A DNA stretch of 64,000 bases from Calonectria ilicicola (taxonomy: Eukaryota > Ascomycota > Sordariomycetes > Hypocreales > Nectriaceae), in the NCBI GenBank assembly GCA_020809705.1, contig CP085830.1, forward strand, positions 5,394,001-5,458,000. The letters run 5' to 3'. A model generated the notes under the pieces. It did not search any database, had not been told where the DNA came from, and was given only the letters and a program-made list of their open reading frames with translations. The translations under genes were made by a program, and so were the position numbers. Position 1 is the stretch's first letter, and each line of letters begins with the position of its first letter. Shown piece by piece: positions 35,002 through 44,825 of the stretch.

Positions 35002-35123
35002 GTATTGGTTACTATATTAATTTACATATAGGCGCTGACGTCGGATGTCTTTGGCTGACTAAGTTATTTGAGCTATAATTTGGCTGCTTGATACATAGAG
35101 TTGAGGGCTTGATACGCACAGCC

Positions 35124-35330
35124 TAATTTTATTTATTTTTATAATATTTTATAAAAAAAATTTTAATTTATTTTTAATATTTTAAAATAATATAAAATTT
35201 TTAAAAATTATAATATATTTTAAATATAATTTTATTTATTTTTAATATATATATTCTATTTTTATAATATATTATAAAATTTTATTTTATTTTATTTTTA
35301 ATATTTTAAAATAATAAAATTTTTTAAAAA
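35124..35330. repeat. AT-rich tandem units of the outer element, right side
   Basis: Units similar to those at 24849-25052 resume directly after the MULE end and share the block TTTTTAATATTTTAAAATAATA. They show that the MULE interrupted this array. Confidence 0.55.
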
Positions 35331-35495
35331 TAATAAAAAATCATAATAATGATATTATTATAAAATTAAAAAATCTTTTAATATAATTTAATAATATAAA
35401 TATTTTATTTATATTTTTATTAATATTTTAAAGTTAATTATATTTTAGTTAAGCGAATTATATAGCTAAACTTAGTTGTATCTACTACTCTCTTA

Positions 35496-36391
35496 ATCGA
35501 GCCCGCGATTTACCAAAACACTATTGGACGTGGGAAACGGGTTGCGAGCTCCTTCTTGTACGCTCTAGACAGGGAAAAAAGTGTGAATTCTTTCCCCTAC
35601 TCCTTGATTCCAGTCCCTGTAAACTTTGCGATAGATTGTTCACAAATTGGCAGTAAATGTAACCTTTTCCTTTACCCACTACAATACTTCCAGATGCATC
35701 TCATCATTCCCACTGATTCGCGTTCTCGCAAACTGCCTGCTTGATGTCAATATGATCACCACATTCACCCTTTAGTTTTCCAGGAAAGTACGTATTGTCA
35801 TGTACGAGCTTGTAGTGCGAGAAAAGGATTCCCATTAAAAGTCGTAGGTGGATTACAAGAAAACATCCTCAGTGCTGGGAGGTCGCTGGCTTCGTCAGTT
35901 AGATCAATCGTGTTAGAGCGACCGCCTGCCCGGGCCAGAGAGTTTTCTCCGGTTGGGAAATAAGTTGAATACGATATCCCTTTGGCTGGACACACGTCTG
36001 ACTTCGGCCGCGGCGTCGCCCAAATTGACGTCATTATCGGCCCTGCCAATCAAGTGGTTGACGGGACCAAAGGGGGTGATGAAGTTTGTCTCGACTCCAA
36101 GATCGGCATTGTGAACATTCAGGCCGTTTTCGTCGATTGACGACCGCCGTCATCGCTATTGGGTCGGGGGTTGGGTGCGAATCAGGAATTGAATACATTC
36201 AACAACAAAAATCTTGAGTGGTTCATTGTTGTAAATCTACTGAGTTCGAAGAGAACAGTGGGACGCTGTGGGAACGCCCCCGGTCCTTTTTACCATTTAA
36301 ATAGGAGGCTTGCGAGTGGCACGATCAGTTCATACACTGCTTCAATTTTTCTCCTTGGCACGTAGTTTTAGACAAACATCAAGACCCGACC
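35496..36391. other. Intergenic stretch with an orphan coding-like segment
   Basis: On the minus strand about 36140-35930 reads NGLNVHNADLGVETNFITPF and onward without stops, and an overlapping frame at 36049-35798 encodes FPTGENSLARAGGRSNTIDL. Composition is coding-like, but there is no credible start, splice model or family match. It may be the remnant of a gene cut by the neighbouring transposon island. I see no RNA gene. Confidence 0.3.
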
Positions 36392-37273
36392 CTATACCTG
36401 CTGAAATGTCCCTAGCCAAACGTCCATTGTCTGTACTGTTCTGAGATCCCCATGCGCAGCCGTAGCGGAAATGACAGCTTCGCGAGATGCCCTGAGATAC
36501 GCAGCCAGTCTTTCATCCTTGACAAGGTCCACGTCTTCCAGGAAGCTGGTGCTGTGGACAGTGTTGGTTTCCCAAAAGCCATCATGCAGGCCCATCTCAG
36601 GGACGACCGTAGCCTCATCGGTAAGAGTCCAACCCGCATCGCGAGCCATGGCCTTGATTGAAGTAGGCGTTTCAATGTTTTGGATATTCTCACTGCTGTC
36701 CCTCTGGCTTTCCAACGCCGCCCTGGTCAGCGCAGCAAGCACATGGGGCAAAGCTGCTGGTTCTGTTGCTTTGAGCGCGTACTCTGCGACACAGACCTTC
36801 TTGACACGCCCACGCAAGGCTTGGAGGATATTCTTGAATGCATCGGGAGACTTGAAATACCAAATGCAGTGAGTCAAGACGGCCACATCCCAGGTAGTGC
36901 CTTGATCAGCAGTGTCGGCGAGAAGCTTCTCGGGGGTGGCTTGATGCCAAGTGATGCGAGGTCCTACGGCGCTTTGAGAGATCCAACCCTGCGCCTGCTC
37001 TAAAGTCACAGGTGCGCCGTAGTCTGGAGGCGCAGGGTCGAGCGCATCGACTTTTCCTGATGCTCCTACGGCGTCGGCGAGCACAATGGTGCAGTTTCCC
37101 TGACCACAACCGATTTCAAGCACTCGACTCCCCTCATGTATCGCGTCCCAGGCGTTTAGAATGCGGATTCGATGCGATGTCTGAAAGACGTCGGCGTTGG
37201 GATCTGGCACATCCTCGGGATTATAGCAATAGGATTCAATCCGGTGCGCTTCAGAAATTGGGAGGCCTGGCAT
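36392..37273 (-). CDS. Class I SAM-dependent methyltransferase (293 aa)
   Basis: A single-exon Rossmann-fold methyltransferase. Motif I is VLEIGCGQGNC at residues 51-61, followed by an acidic strand end (VDALDPAPPDYG) at the motif II position and TWDVAVLTHCIWYF at the motif IV position. It has no signal peptide or membrane segment, so it should be cytosolic. Proteins of this type often sit in small-molecule pathways, but no polyketide, peptide or terpene synthase is nearby. The substrate cannot be predicted. The start at 37273 puts motif I at a normal distance from the N-terminus. Confidence 0.85.
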   Translation of the reverse strand: MPGLPISEAHRIESYCYNPEDVPDPNADVFQTSHRIRILNAWDAIHEGSRVLEIGCGQGNCTIVLADAVGASGKVDALDPAPPDYGAPVTLEQAQGWISQSAVGPRITWHQATPEKLLADTADQGTTWDVAVLTHCIWYFKSPDAFKNILQALRGRVKKVCVAEYALKATEPAALPHVLAALTRAALESQRDSSENIQNIETPTSIKAMARDAGWTLTDEATVVPEMGLHDGFWETNTVHSTSFLEDVDLVKDERLAAYLRASREAVISATAAHGDLRTVQTMDVWLGTFQQV

Positions 37274-38525
37274 ATTGATCTCAACGTGCTTGATGTTGTG
37301 GATTACAAGATTGAATTGATGAAATTCGCGCAGTTCGGAAATGCGGCAGTTCCCAACGCCACCATGTAGGCTGACGCCAGGGTTTCATCACGAGTTGTGA
37401 GTCACATCGTGATTAGGCAGACTAGTCTGTCAATCCAGGCGAAGCGAGTGCAGCATAGGCCATGTCTGCGAATCATTTTGTTGCAAATTTGATGAGACTG
37501 TTCCTGGGCGTGCACACATACATTTTGCTAGGTGCACACATACAAACCAAAATCCAAGATATTTCTAAAAAGAAAAAATAAATAAAAATAAAACAATTTA
37601 TAAACTTAGTTATAATAAAATAAATTATTATTTATTAATTTTTAACAATCTTCTATAATTGCTAAACTTATATGATTTCATGTGTGCACGTAGCAAAATG
37701 TATGTGTGCACGTAGAAAGACTCTTTACTAATGCGTCCAACAGCCAAAATAACCTCACGCATTGTCCGCTGAGGTCATAAGTCTCCGATTCGAAGAAATC
37801 ATGGTACTTTTTCGGGTAAGGCGGGGTTACCCGAGAGAGCTCGGGATAGCACGTAAGGATCGGTTTCATTTCTATACGCGTAATGAGATACACGGCAAAC
37901 TTCACAGCTTTCCGTATCGAGCTAATCATGAAACAAAAAGAACCATGTTAGATCATCGCTCTGACTGAAACCGACTTCATACTCTTCCTCTTGTGACAAA
38001 GGAAGACCAATACTACGATGAAGACTTTGAGAGACTTTGATTGGAGTCCTTTGGTATAGACCCGACCTCCCAAACACGGCCAGCACCAGCATAGCCGTCT
38101 GGTCGGCTATGAGAGCATCATTGAATTGTCAGCTGCTGGTCGCTCGTTGTGTCATGTTTGTCCACCAATTAACAATAATGCAACTACCGTCAAAGTCGCT
38201 TTTATAAGATGAACATCTGCATTTTCCGTCAAATTGACAGATATGATGATTGGCACGTGGACACGGTGGGATAATTCTTTGTGTCCGTTTGACACTTGTT
38301 TTTGGTGTCATTGGACACAATCAATGACGCAGTTGGTTTGTGGTGAATCACGTTTGCGTCAAACAAACGCGCGACACGACAATTGTCACTGTCACTCAGT
38401 CCAAACTTTGCTGAATGGCTGACGGGATCAGTAGTTAAATAAGACCAAATCTGCATTGGGAATCAAACCTTGAAGTTGAACAAAACAACACCACATCCAT
38501 CCACAACCATCAACCACCAACCATC
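37274..38525. other. Intergenic stretch containing a small inverted-repeat element
   Basis: Apart from the element at 37509-37713 I see no gene. The last 150 bases before 38526 form an A/C-rich leader rich in ACAACC/CATCCA, typical for a fungal mRNA 5' end. Confidence 0.5.
37509..37713. mobile_element. MITE-like element with 33-bp inverted repeats
   Basis: The left end CGTGCACACATACATTTTGC (37509 on) recurs inverted at the right end (to 37713) over about 33 bp with one mismatch. About 140 bp of nearly pure A/T sequence lies between. It has no coding capacity, and I found no clear target duplication. The A/T core suggests the same mutational process as the island at 24.7-35.5 kb. Confidence 0.7.
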
Positions 38526-39045
38526 ATGGAATTAGACCATCGAGAGTACAGCAACAAACACAACCCCATTCCCTTCAAGGAAAAGTGGGTTGGAGACAAT
38601 CCGGATACGAAGCAAAGACGAGCCTACATGGTCAAGTACTTCACTTGGTTTAAACCGAATCATCAGAGGGACTTGAGTGACCTTATCCAAGAGGCCAAGT
38701 GGGAAGCGGCTGCGACCCTGCACAAGGCTGACTATAACTTTGTCACCGAGGTCAACTTTGCCTTCATGGTGAATGAGCACCTCTGGGCACTCTTTTGTAA
38801 GTTTTCCGCCCCAGCTCAACGAAGCTCTGCTAAGGTCTTTAGTTTCCTACTACCCAGACTCTCCGGACTTCCCATGGTCTGAGTTTCCGGCCGATGAGCT
38901 CAAGGAGCACTCTCGCCAATATCCTCTTTACAGAGAGAGGATTGCGAAGGGAGAAACCTGCCCGGAAGCCGGGGAGTCCAATGAGGCCCTGATAAGGAAA
39001 ATACTCGAGGAATACTACTCATCTAGGGATGGGTTGCGCTCGTAA
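38526..39045 (+). CDS. Small unknown protein (157 aa)
   Basis: Two exons (38526-38796, 38843-39045) are joined by a 46-nt intron with GTAAGT and TTTAG borders; the frame closes exactly. The product is soluble and charged, with no signal peptide or membrane helix. It opens MELDHREYSNKHNPIPFKEK, has aromatic clusters (MVKYFTWFKP, DFPWSEFP) and ends in a helical, acidic stretch (EALIRKILEEYYSSRDG). I do not recognise the family. The A/C-rich leader and the clean splice structure support a real gene. Confidence 0.65.
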
Positions 39046-39421
39046 GGGGTTTTGCACCTCAACGATGGTCGATGCTAGCAGGGTTTGGGGTGTCCAGAAT
39101 CATGGACAAGGTTAAAAGTCGTCTGGGCTCCTCGTTCTTGAGATTCGACAGTTCTTCTATTGCGGTTCTGGGAAGTTGGTGGTGAGGAGGGATCGGGTGG
39201 CCGATTCTGACAGATGTATGCAATGAAATTTTCATTTTGTCCCAAATAAGTTCAAATCCTTCGCATTAAACTGATGAACCATCGCCATTCGTGATAAGCC
39301 CAAGGATCCTGCATTAACCTATGTCACTTGCTCCATCACAATCGCGACACACTACTAAATACATAAAGTAGATATGCCCTGACACTGCACTCCACCCTCG
39401 AAGAGATCCGAGCAACACGAG
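39046..39421. other. Convergent 3' intergenic region
   Basis: Lies between the ends of the 157-aa gene and the CxxC-repeat gene. No feature recognised. Confidence 0.5.
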
Positions 39422-42270
39422 TTATTCCACCTGGTTCCACATGGCTTGAAGGTGGAATATCTGACCGGTTTCGTCAGAACTCGACAAGAGAGCTTGAGAA
39501 TTGTGCTGCATTTGCGCGCCCATAGCCCCGTACTTGTTTCCGTGCCAGCCTATGGAGTTGTTGCCGTATTTGTATCCGTCCGAGACACCTGCTGCCATGG
39601 CGAAGCTGCTAGCGCCGGATAGCGTAGTGCCGTTGAAGCCCATTTGCAAGGCACTCAGAAGCTTCTGGTGCATCATCTTTTGGAGCAGTGGTATTTTCAT
39701 GACGGTGGATTGGTAGACCTGGAGCCGATGGTCGCCAAAGGCGCGGAGTTTTGCGACGGCCTCGCCAGAGTCTCCGGCAGCACACGTATGGAGCCACAGC
39801 TGGCGCATTCTAGCAGACCACATCTGACAGATCTGGACGTCTTCGGCTGGTTGATTCTTTATGGGAATGGAGCTCGCGAGTGATGTATTGGCCATGAAAC
39901 TGAGATAGCAATCACCACAGGCCAAGAGATCACTGTAACCCACCAATATCCGTTGGAGCGGAGGTTATTTCCTGGGCACAAAGGGACGCCCGCCCATGTT
40001 CTGGCAAATTCTTGAAAGTATGTCAAGATACCTTTGTCGATTGTTTCTAGAAAACTGTTCAGAAGCGAACTGAATCGGGAGTCTGCGGGGTTGAAGGAGC
40101 AGGAAGTCGGTGTTGTGGAATCTTGACGCTGCGACAAGTGCGGGGCCAGGTTTGTCGTTTTCATAATGCCAGTGTAGCAGGCTTCGCAGATATTGAGGCC
40201 ATCACAGCCGCCAGCGAGTGTCCACCAAGTCCCGCCGACTATTGGGGTGTCTGGGCAGGCCGGAACGCGTGTGATGACCTCGGCGGCAGCCCAAAAGACG
40301 TCAAAGTTGCGCTGATAGAGGGCCGCTTCATTGGCCACCACCAGTGAGGGCATGGACATGCAGTAGGTAGTGTCATGAACCAGTTCTTTCAAGATTCCAC
40401 CAATTCCAGACGATGTTTGAGGCTCAAACTCGTTTGCAAATTGTGTTTCGGCGAATCTGTCCAAGTAGCAGGGTTCGCAAACGTGTGCCTTTTCGAGCTT
40501 TTGCCGCGGCGTGTACCACTTCATCGAGTTTGAGTTTCCTGCGCTTCCGCATTCTGGCAGACGCAGTCGATGCGATGCGGCCGCTACAAATCCTTGAAAA
40601 TCATTCTGTTTTGACCTCTTTTCTAGAGCGGACGATATGTAGGGCACGTGAATGTCGCAGTTTGGCAATTGCGTCTCTTTGAGCTGCGTGTAGATGGAAA
40701 ATTGCGACTCGAATGATGTTCCGAGGATTCGGTCCTCGTAGCATGTTTGGCACGCCAGAAAGTCATCAAGGATGCCGCGCTGGGTTAAACCATACCACGT
40801 ACCACCTGTCATTGGAACTGGTCCGCGGCAGGGTGTCATGTGCTGGCGCTTGGCCATGTAAGCCCTCAAGTCAACCAAGTCGTTTGTCAGACCTGCTCGT
40901 GGCCAGAGGTGGCCCTTGACTCGCGGGAACCAGAAGAGGCAGGTTGATTTGGAGCCTGACGGTTGTCGAATTTCTTCAAATTGGTTTGCAAGAACCGTCC
41001 TTGCAATGTGGTCTGCGAAACAACGGGTGCAGATCAAAAAGTCGGACACGTCTGGCAACCGATGCCATGGAAGCGAGTATTCTACAGCTCTTGTTTGAGG
41101 ACAGTCTGTGACAATTTTATTTTGCGGCCCAGATGCACGAATTGGGGGCACCTCTCGCGATGCCTTGCCACGCTCAACAGTGAGATTGTTGATTGAGTTT
41201 GTGAGAACCGTAACTGGGGTCTGTGGTTCCACGACTCCAGCGTTGTGAGGAATGTGGCTGTTTGGGAGTATTTGGTATTGAAACTGGCCGGGTTCACAAG
41301 TTGATGCTTGTGCTGGTGGACAGGGAGACGGTGGTGGTGGAAAATAGGGCTGCTGAGAGACGTTGTGCTGAGGTACGTTCTGGGGATGTGCTGCAAGATG
41401 GGACTGGGTTGCATCATGAAGCACCGGGGGTGGAGCAAAGTATGAAGTTGCAGTCTGGAGAGATGGATCCGGAGTAATGGGATTTTGAGCCCCCAAATGA
41501 ACCGAAATGTCGAATTGCGGCTCTGAAATGGGTATATACGGGGCATTTGGTGACGGTTGTGTTGGAGGCGTCGAAACAGCTGGCGTTGCCGTCGACGGGG
41601 GCGGAGGGAAATAGGACATGTTCTGTTGGTAGGGCACAGGTGTCGTGCAAGACGTTTCGACAATGTAGTGGCCCGGTTGGCTAGGCACTGGGGGCCGAGA
41701 GTGAGAAGGAATGGGTGGTGCCTGTACATTTTGTTGGGAAGAATCCGACCAGTTATCAGGGGGGTATGCTGAGTGAGGGCCGTATTGCTCTGGAACTGGC
41801 AGTGAAGGCGATAAAGGCGAAACATTGGACTGGACAGCGATTGTGCCTCCTGTTGGAGGCGGAGGAAAGTAGAGAGTCTGACCAGGGTCTGCCGACGGGC
41901 CCTGGGTTACAGGTGGCGTTGGATATCCGGACGGTGTTGGCTGATGAGAGAGGTTGAGTTGGTGAAGTTGGGATTGATTGTAGTTGTTATGTGGAATATT
42001 TGAAAGCCCGTTTAGATTCTGCTCAGCCTGAACGCCGCCAATGGCCAGATAGGACTAGTGTTGTTAGTGCTGTTGGTATTGCTATTGTAATTGCAATTAT
42101 GTCTAGTTGACACTTTCTTGACTCTCAACCTGTTGCTGCTCACGAGCATCTTTTTCAGCTCTCCTCTTGGTTTGCTTCTTTTCATAAATGTCATAAAGGT
42201 GTGGACTCTCTAGCCCGACGCAAACAGCTGCGACGATGCCGTCGACCAAGTATCGAGAGTATTTCTTCAT
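39422..42270 (-). CDS. Pro-rich protein with five CxxC modules, one frame break
   Basis: The start MKKYSRYLVDGIVAAVCVGL at 42270 gives a short basic exon ending in a Lys/Glu/Gln-rich helix, then an intron at roughly 42030-42130 (exact borders uncertain). About 250 residues rich in Pro, Gln and Ser follow, with repeated YFPPPP-type motifs. The rest contains five modules in which a Trp-containing strand precedes a CxxC-Y/F pair: CTRCF, CQTCY, CEPCY, CEACY and CGDCY. This suggests repeated zinc-binding or disulfide units. The fifth module is reached only if one G is added to the GGG run at about 39939-39941; otherwise the frame ends about 30 residues later. I know no function for this family. 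Confidence 0.65.
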
Positions 42271-43405
42271 AGCTTGGCAAATTTTTCAGAGTGCCCGTAG
42301 CAGTCAAATGTGCTGATGATACCTACCTATTATACCCAATTGCACATTCATGATTGCTTTGCGCGCAATCTCACCGGCTCAGCCATGGCTTAATAGTTCC
42401 ATCTAGCCCAGCCTGATTTTCTCAGCTCAGTCTCATCCGGACGCCACATAGGGCTGAATCCGGTGTTGTCTAGGCAGTTTTAACCACGGCGCACACAGGG
42501 CGTCGCTAGTTTCTTTTTATTTGCTGATTTGCCCGTCTAGACCCTTGCGCCACGACAGTAGTCGTCTTGGCACACGGCTGCATTCGCATCCATAGCCTAT
42601 GGATGGACGAGAAACAAGCAGAGAAATGAAGCAGGATTCAGTCCCAGCTTCTACCGTATATTAATAAATCTCGATGCTAGCGCTCGTACCACATGTGGCC
42701 GGCTTTTGCTTTTTGTGAATTGCACGCACTGTCCACTGGAGGCTTAACGTAGACTGTCCCTCAGTGACATTTTCCAATGAGACATCACAGCACTTAATTA
42801 CTTAAAATATTAAGTTAAAATTTAAGAATAAATAAATAAGAATAATTTATTTAATAAATTTATTTATTTTTTATTTATATATTTTTTCTATCTATCAAGC
42901 AGGTAAGAAACACCATCAAAAGTAGAGACAGGACACTTTTTCAAAGGTTGGATTGTCGGCTTCTCCCCGGGCTTATACCCGGGGAATATGGCTTGTGCCA
43001 CCCGTTTCCGAGCAAGGTGTTGGGTAGGATGATGGTCGTTATGCGAGTCCATTGGCCATTTCGAGTCCCGTCACGGTACACATAATAAACCACACATTCC
43101 TCTCAGCTCAGCCCTTGGCCGTTCCTCGAAAGACATGTAACTAACGCTCACGCTGTGCTTGCACCCACCAACGTCGCCAGCAGCCCTCCGCAGGTATCGG
43201 TCAGTGAGTGGGGCGGGTGACGGGCGAGAATCATTGTGAACACCAATGAAACCTTTTCATGATGTCATCCCATGTGATTTGGGCGTCTCACTCGGCCGTT
43301 GAGTTTTGTGTTTTGATTGGCTACGTGGATCTTACTTGATGATTTGGCTACATGGGCCATTCCAGCTCCAACAGGACCAGGATTGCTATCAAATACACTG
43401 TTGAC
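42271..43405. other. Intergenic stretch with a hairpin and a GC-rich repeat remnant
   Basis: No gene is supported. There is an AT-rich patch at 42790-42900 and a perfect palindrome arm pair CCCCGGG/CCCGGGG around CTTATA at about 42964-42984. At 43137-43195 lies a diverged copy of the dispersed GC-rich repeat (CGCTCACGCT and CAGCAGCCCTCCG). The last part is the promoter of the 2OG oxygenase gene. Confidence 0.5.
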
Positions 43406-44571
43406 ATGTCTTCAAGTGCCGTCGCTGCTCAAAATGGCGCTCAAGGGCCCCCCGTTGTCGACTTGACTGCCTTCACTGTGGGTGGTGATGCCGAATCGCG
43501 TGAAAAGGCCGCTAGACAGTTGCGCGCGAATCTTGAGACCAACGGGTTCATCGGAATTACTGGGCACGGAATTTCATCCAAACTTCTCACAGAGGCGTTT
43601 GACATCATTAAGCAGTTCTTTGACCTGCCATATGAACAAAAAATGGAGGCCCCCCATCCAAGTGCCCCTCTCCCACACCGTGGATATTCTGGACCTGGAA
43701 GAGAGAATGTTGCAGCCAAAACTGCCCAAGAGGTTGTGGATGAAGAAAAAAGAGTTTTGTATTCCAAGACTGAGGATTTCCACGTTAGTATAGCGCACGT
43801 ATGTCTCGACAATGGCTGACTTCGAACAGGAGAGCTTCGAGATTGGCAGTGAAGAGAATGCGTTTGAGCAAAACATCTGGCCTCCTGGAAACGTCTTGCC
43901 TGGATTTCGCGAATTCATGGTCGAGTTTTACTGGGAGTTGAACAAGGCCTCGATGCATATTCTCGAAGCGTTGCTTGTGAGCTTGGACTTGGCCGATGAG
44001 GAACAGAATGCTTTGAGGGCTCTTCACACGGGTCACAATAACCAACTTCGATTGCTCCACTATCCCCCGATGGAAGAGGACATGGCGAAAAAGGCTTTTG
44101 CGTCTAGGATGGGCGCTCACCGGGATTGGAGGTAGGACAAAAGGCCATGTGCGTCTCACCAACTAATAGGCACAGCACATTTACGATTCTCTTCCAAGAC
44201 TCGAATGGAGGCCTCCAGTTCCATGACCGCGCGACAGACACATTCCTAGACGCCACTCCAATGGATGGCGTGCTTTACATGAATGTTGGCGACATGCTTC
44301 AACGCCTCTCAAATGGTGAGAACCCCATCTTTGTCCCAGTTGCCCTAACGAACAAATGATAGACATCTACCCCTCGGCTCTTCATCAGGTCACGGTCCCT
44401 GATCCGAAAGCAGCGCGTTACTCCATCCCTTATTTTGTCAGCGCTGCCCCGGACAAAGTGATTGAGCCACAGTATTCGTTGGTGAAACGAGAGGGGCGAA
44501 AGAATTATGAGCCCGTGACTATCCGAGAATATTCGGGAAAGGCGTTTGAGAGTATCAACGTGTACAAGTAA
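43406..44571 (+). CDS. 2-oxoglutarate/Fe(II)-dependent oxygenase (342 aa)
   Basis: An isopenicillin-N-synthase-like dioxygenase. Four exons (introns 43784-43829, 44132-44175, 44316-44362) close exactly. The N-terminal domain shows PPVVDLTAFTVGG and GFIGITGHGIS. In the catalytic barrel the iron ligands are in GAHRDW (HxD) and the distal His in ALHQVTV, with the 2OG-binding RxS as ARYSIPYF. I chose the 44-nt form of intron 2 because it yields the family-like DWSTFTILFQD; a shorter variant ending at 44169 would add two residues. I chose the Met at 43406 over the upstream 43352 because family members begin just before PPVVDL. Such enzymes hydroxylate, desaturate or cyclise small molecules; the substrate is unknown. 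Confidence 0.9.
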
Positions 44572-44825
44572 TCAGCCAAAGCTGTGAAAGTTGAAGGAGG
44601 CTGAGCTTCCAGAGGTAGAACGTATACAAGACAGCGCTTTCGGTAGTCAAGGCATTACTGGTTATAAGGACAGTGGGGTGGCTTGGTAAAAGGGTACTGA
44701 TATAATCCTGCAAATCTTGCACAATAATGGACATTGATCGTATTTCGCAAATCAAGATATCTCCTATCGACTGGTTTTGAGTGAATACAACTATCCAAAC
44801 ATCTAAGATGTTACATCAAAATACA

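Larger units (their letters stand above)
25499..35123 (-). mobile_element. MULE DNA transposon (about 2.7 kb), split by a gypsy insertion
   Basis: The element runs from 25499 to 25511, then continues from 32409 to 35123 after the gypsy insertion. The ends are inverted repeats of about 47 bp: left GGCTATGTGTATC continuing AAGCCCTCAACTCT at 32409, and right, inverted, GGCTGTGCGTATC followed by the same block. The mismatches are transitions only. TAATTTTA stands at 25491-25498 and 35124-35131 on the two sides as an 8-bp target duplication. The minus strand carries a MULE-type transposase relic: an N-terminal FAR1-like block (FPSFEEAQQTTNTITKDRG) and, at about 33960-34110, the family core (LLHLLEDYSLPTPKIIITD read past RIP stops). 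It resembles Hop-like fungal MULEs and is inactive. Confidence 0.82.
24711..35495. mobile_element. AT-rich island of nested, RIP-decayed transposons
   Basis: A block of about 10.8 kb with very low GC starts and ends abruptly. The same ten bases, TACTCTCTTA, stand at 24711-24720 and 35486-35495 immediately outside it and look like a target-site duplication of the outermost insertion. Inside are remnants of an AT-rich repeat-bearing element (24721-25052, about 25451-25498, 35132-35485), a G-rich inverted-repeat element, a MULE and a Ty3/gypsy element. Coding relics carry many TAA/TAG codons where CAA/CAG/TGG are expected, as RIP predicts. No intact gene is present. Confidence 0.85.

Noticed and set aside
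24711..35495. AT-rich island as a centromere or telomere
   Set aside because: It contains identifiable transposons with target duplications and no telomere-type repeat; at 10.8 kb between normal genes, ordinary transposon accumulation suffices.
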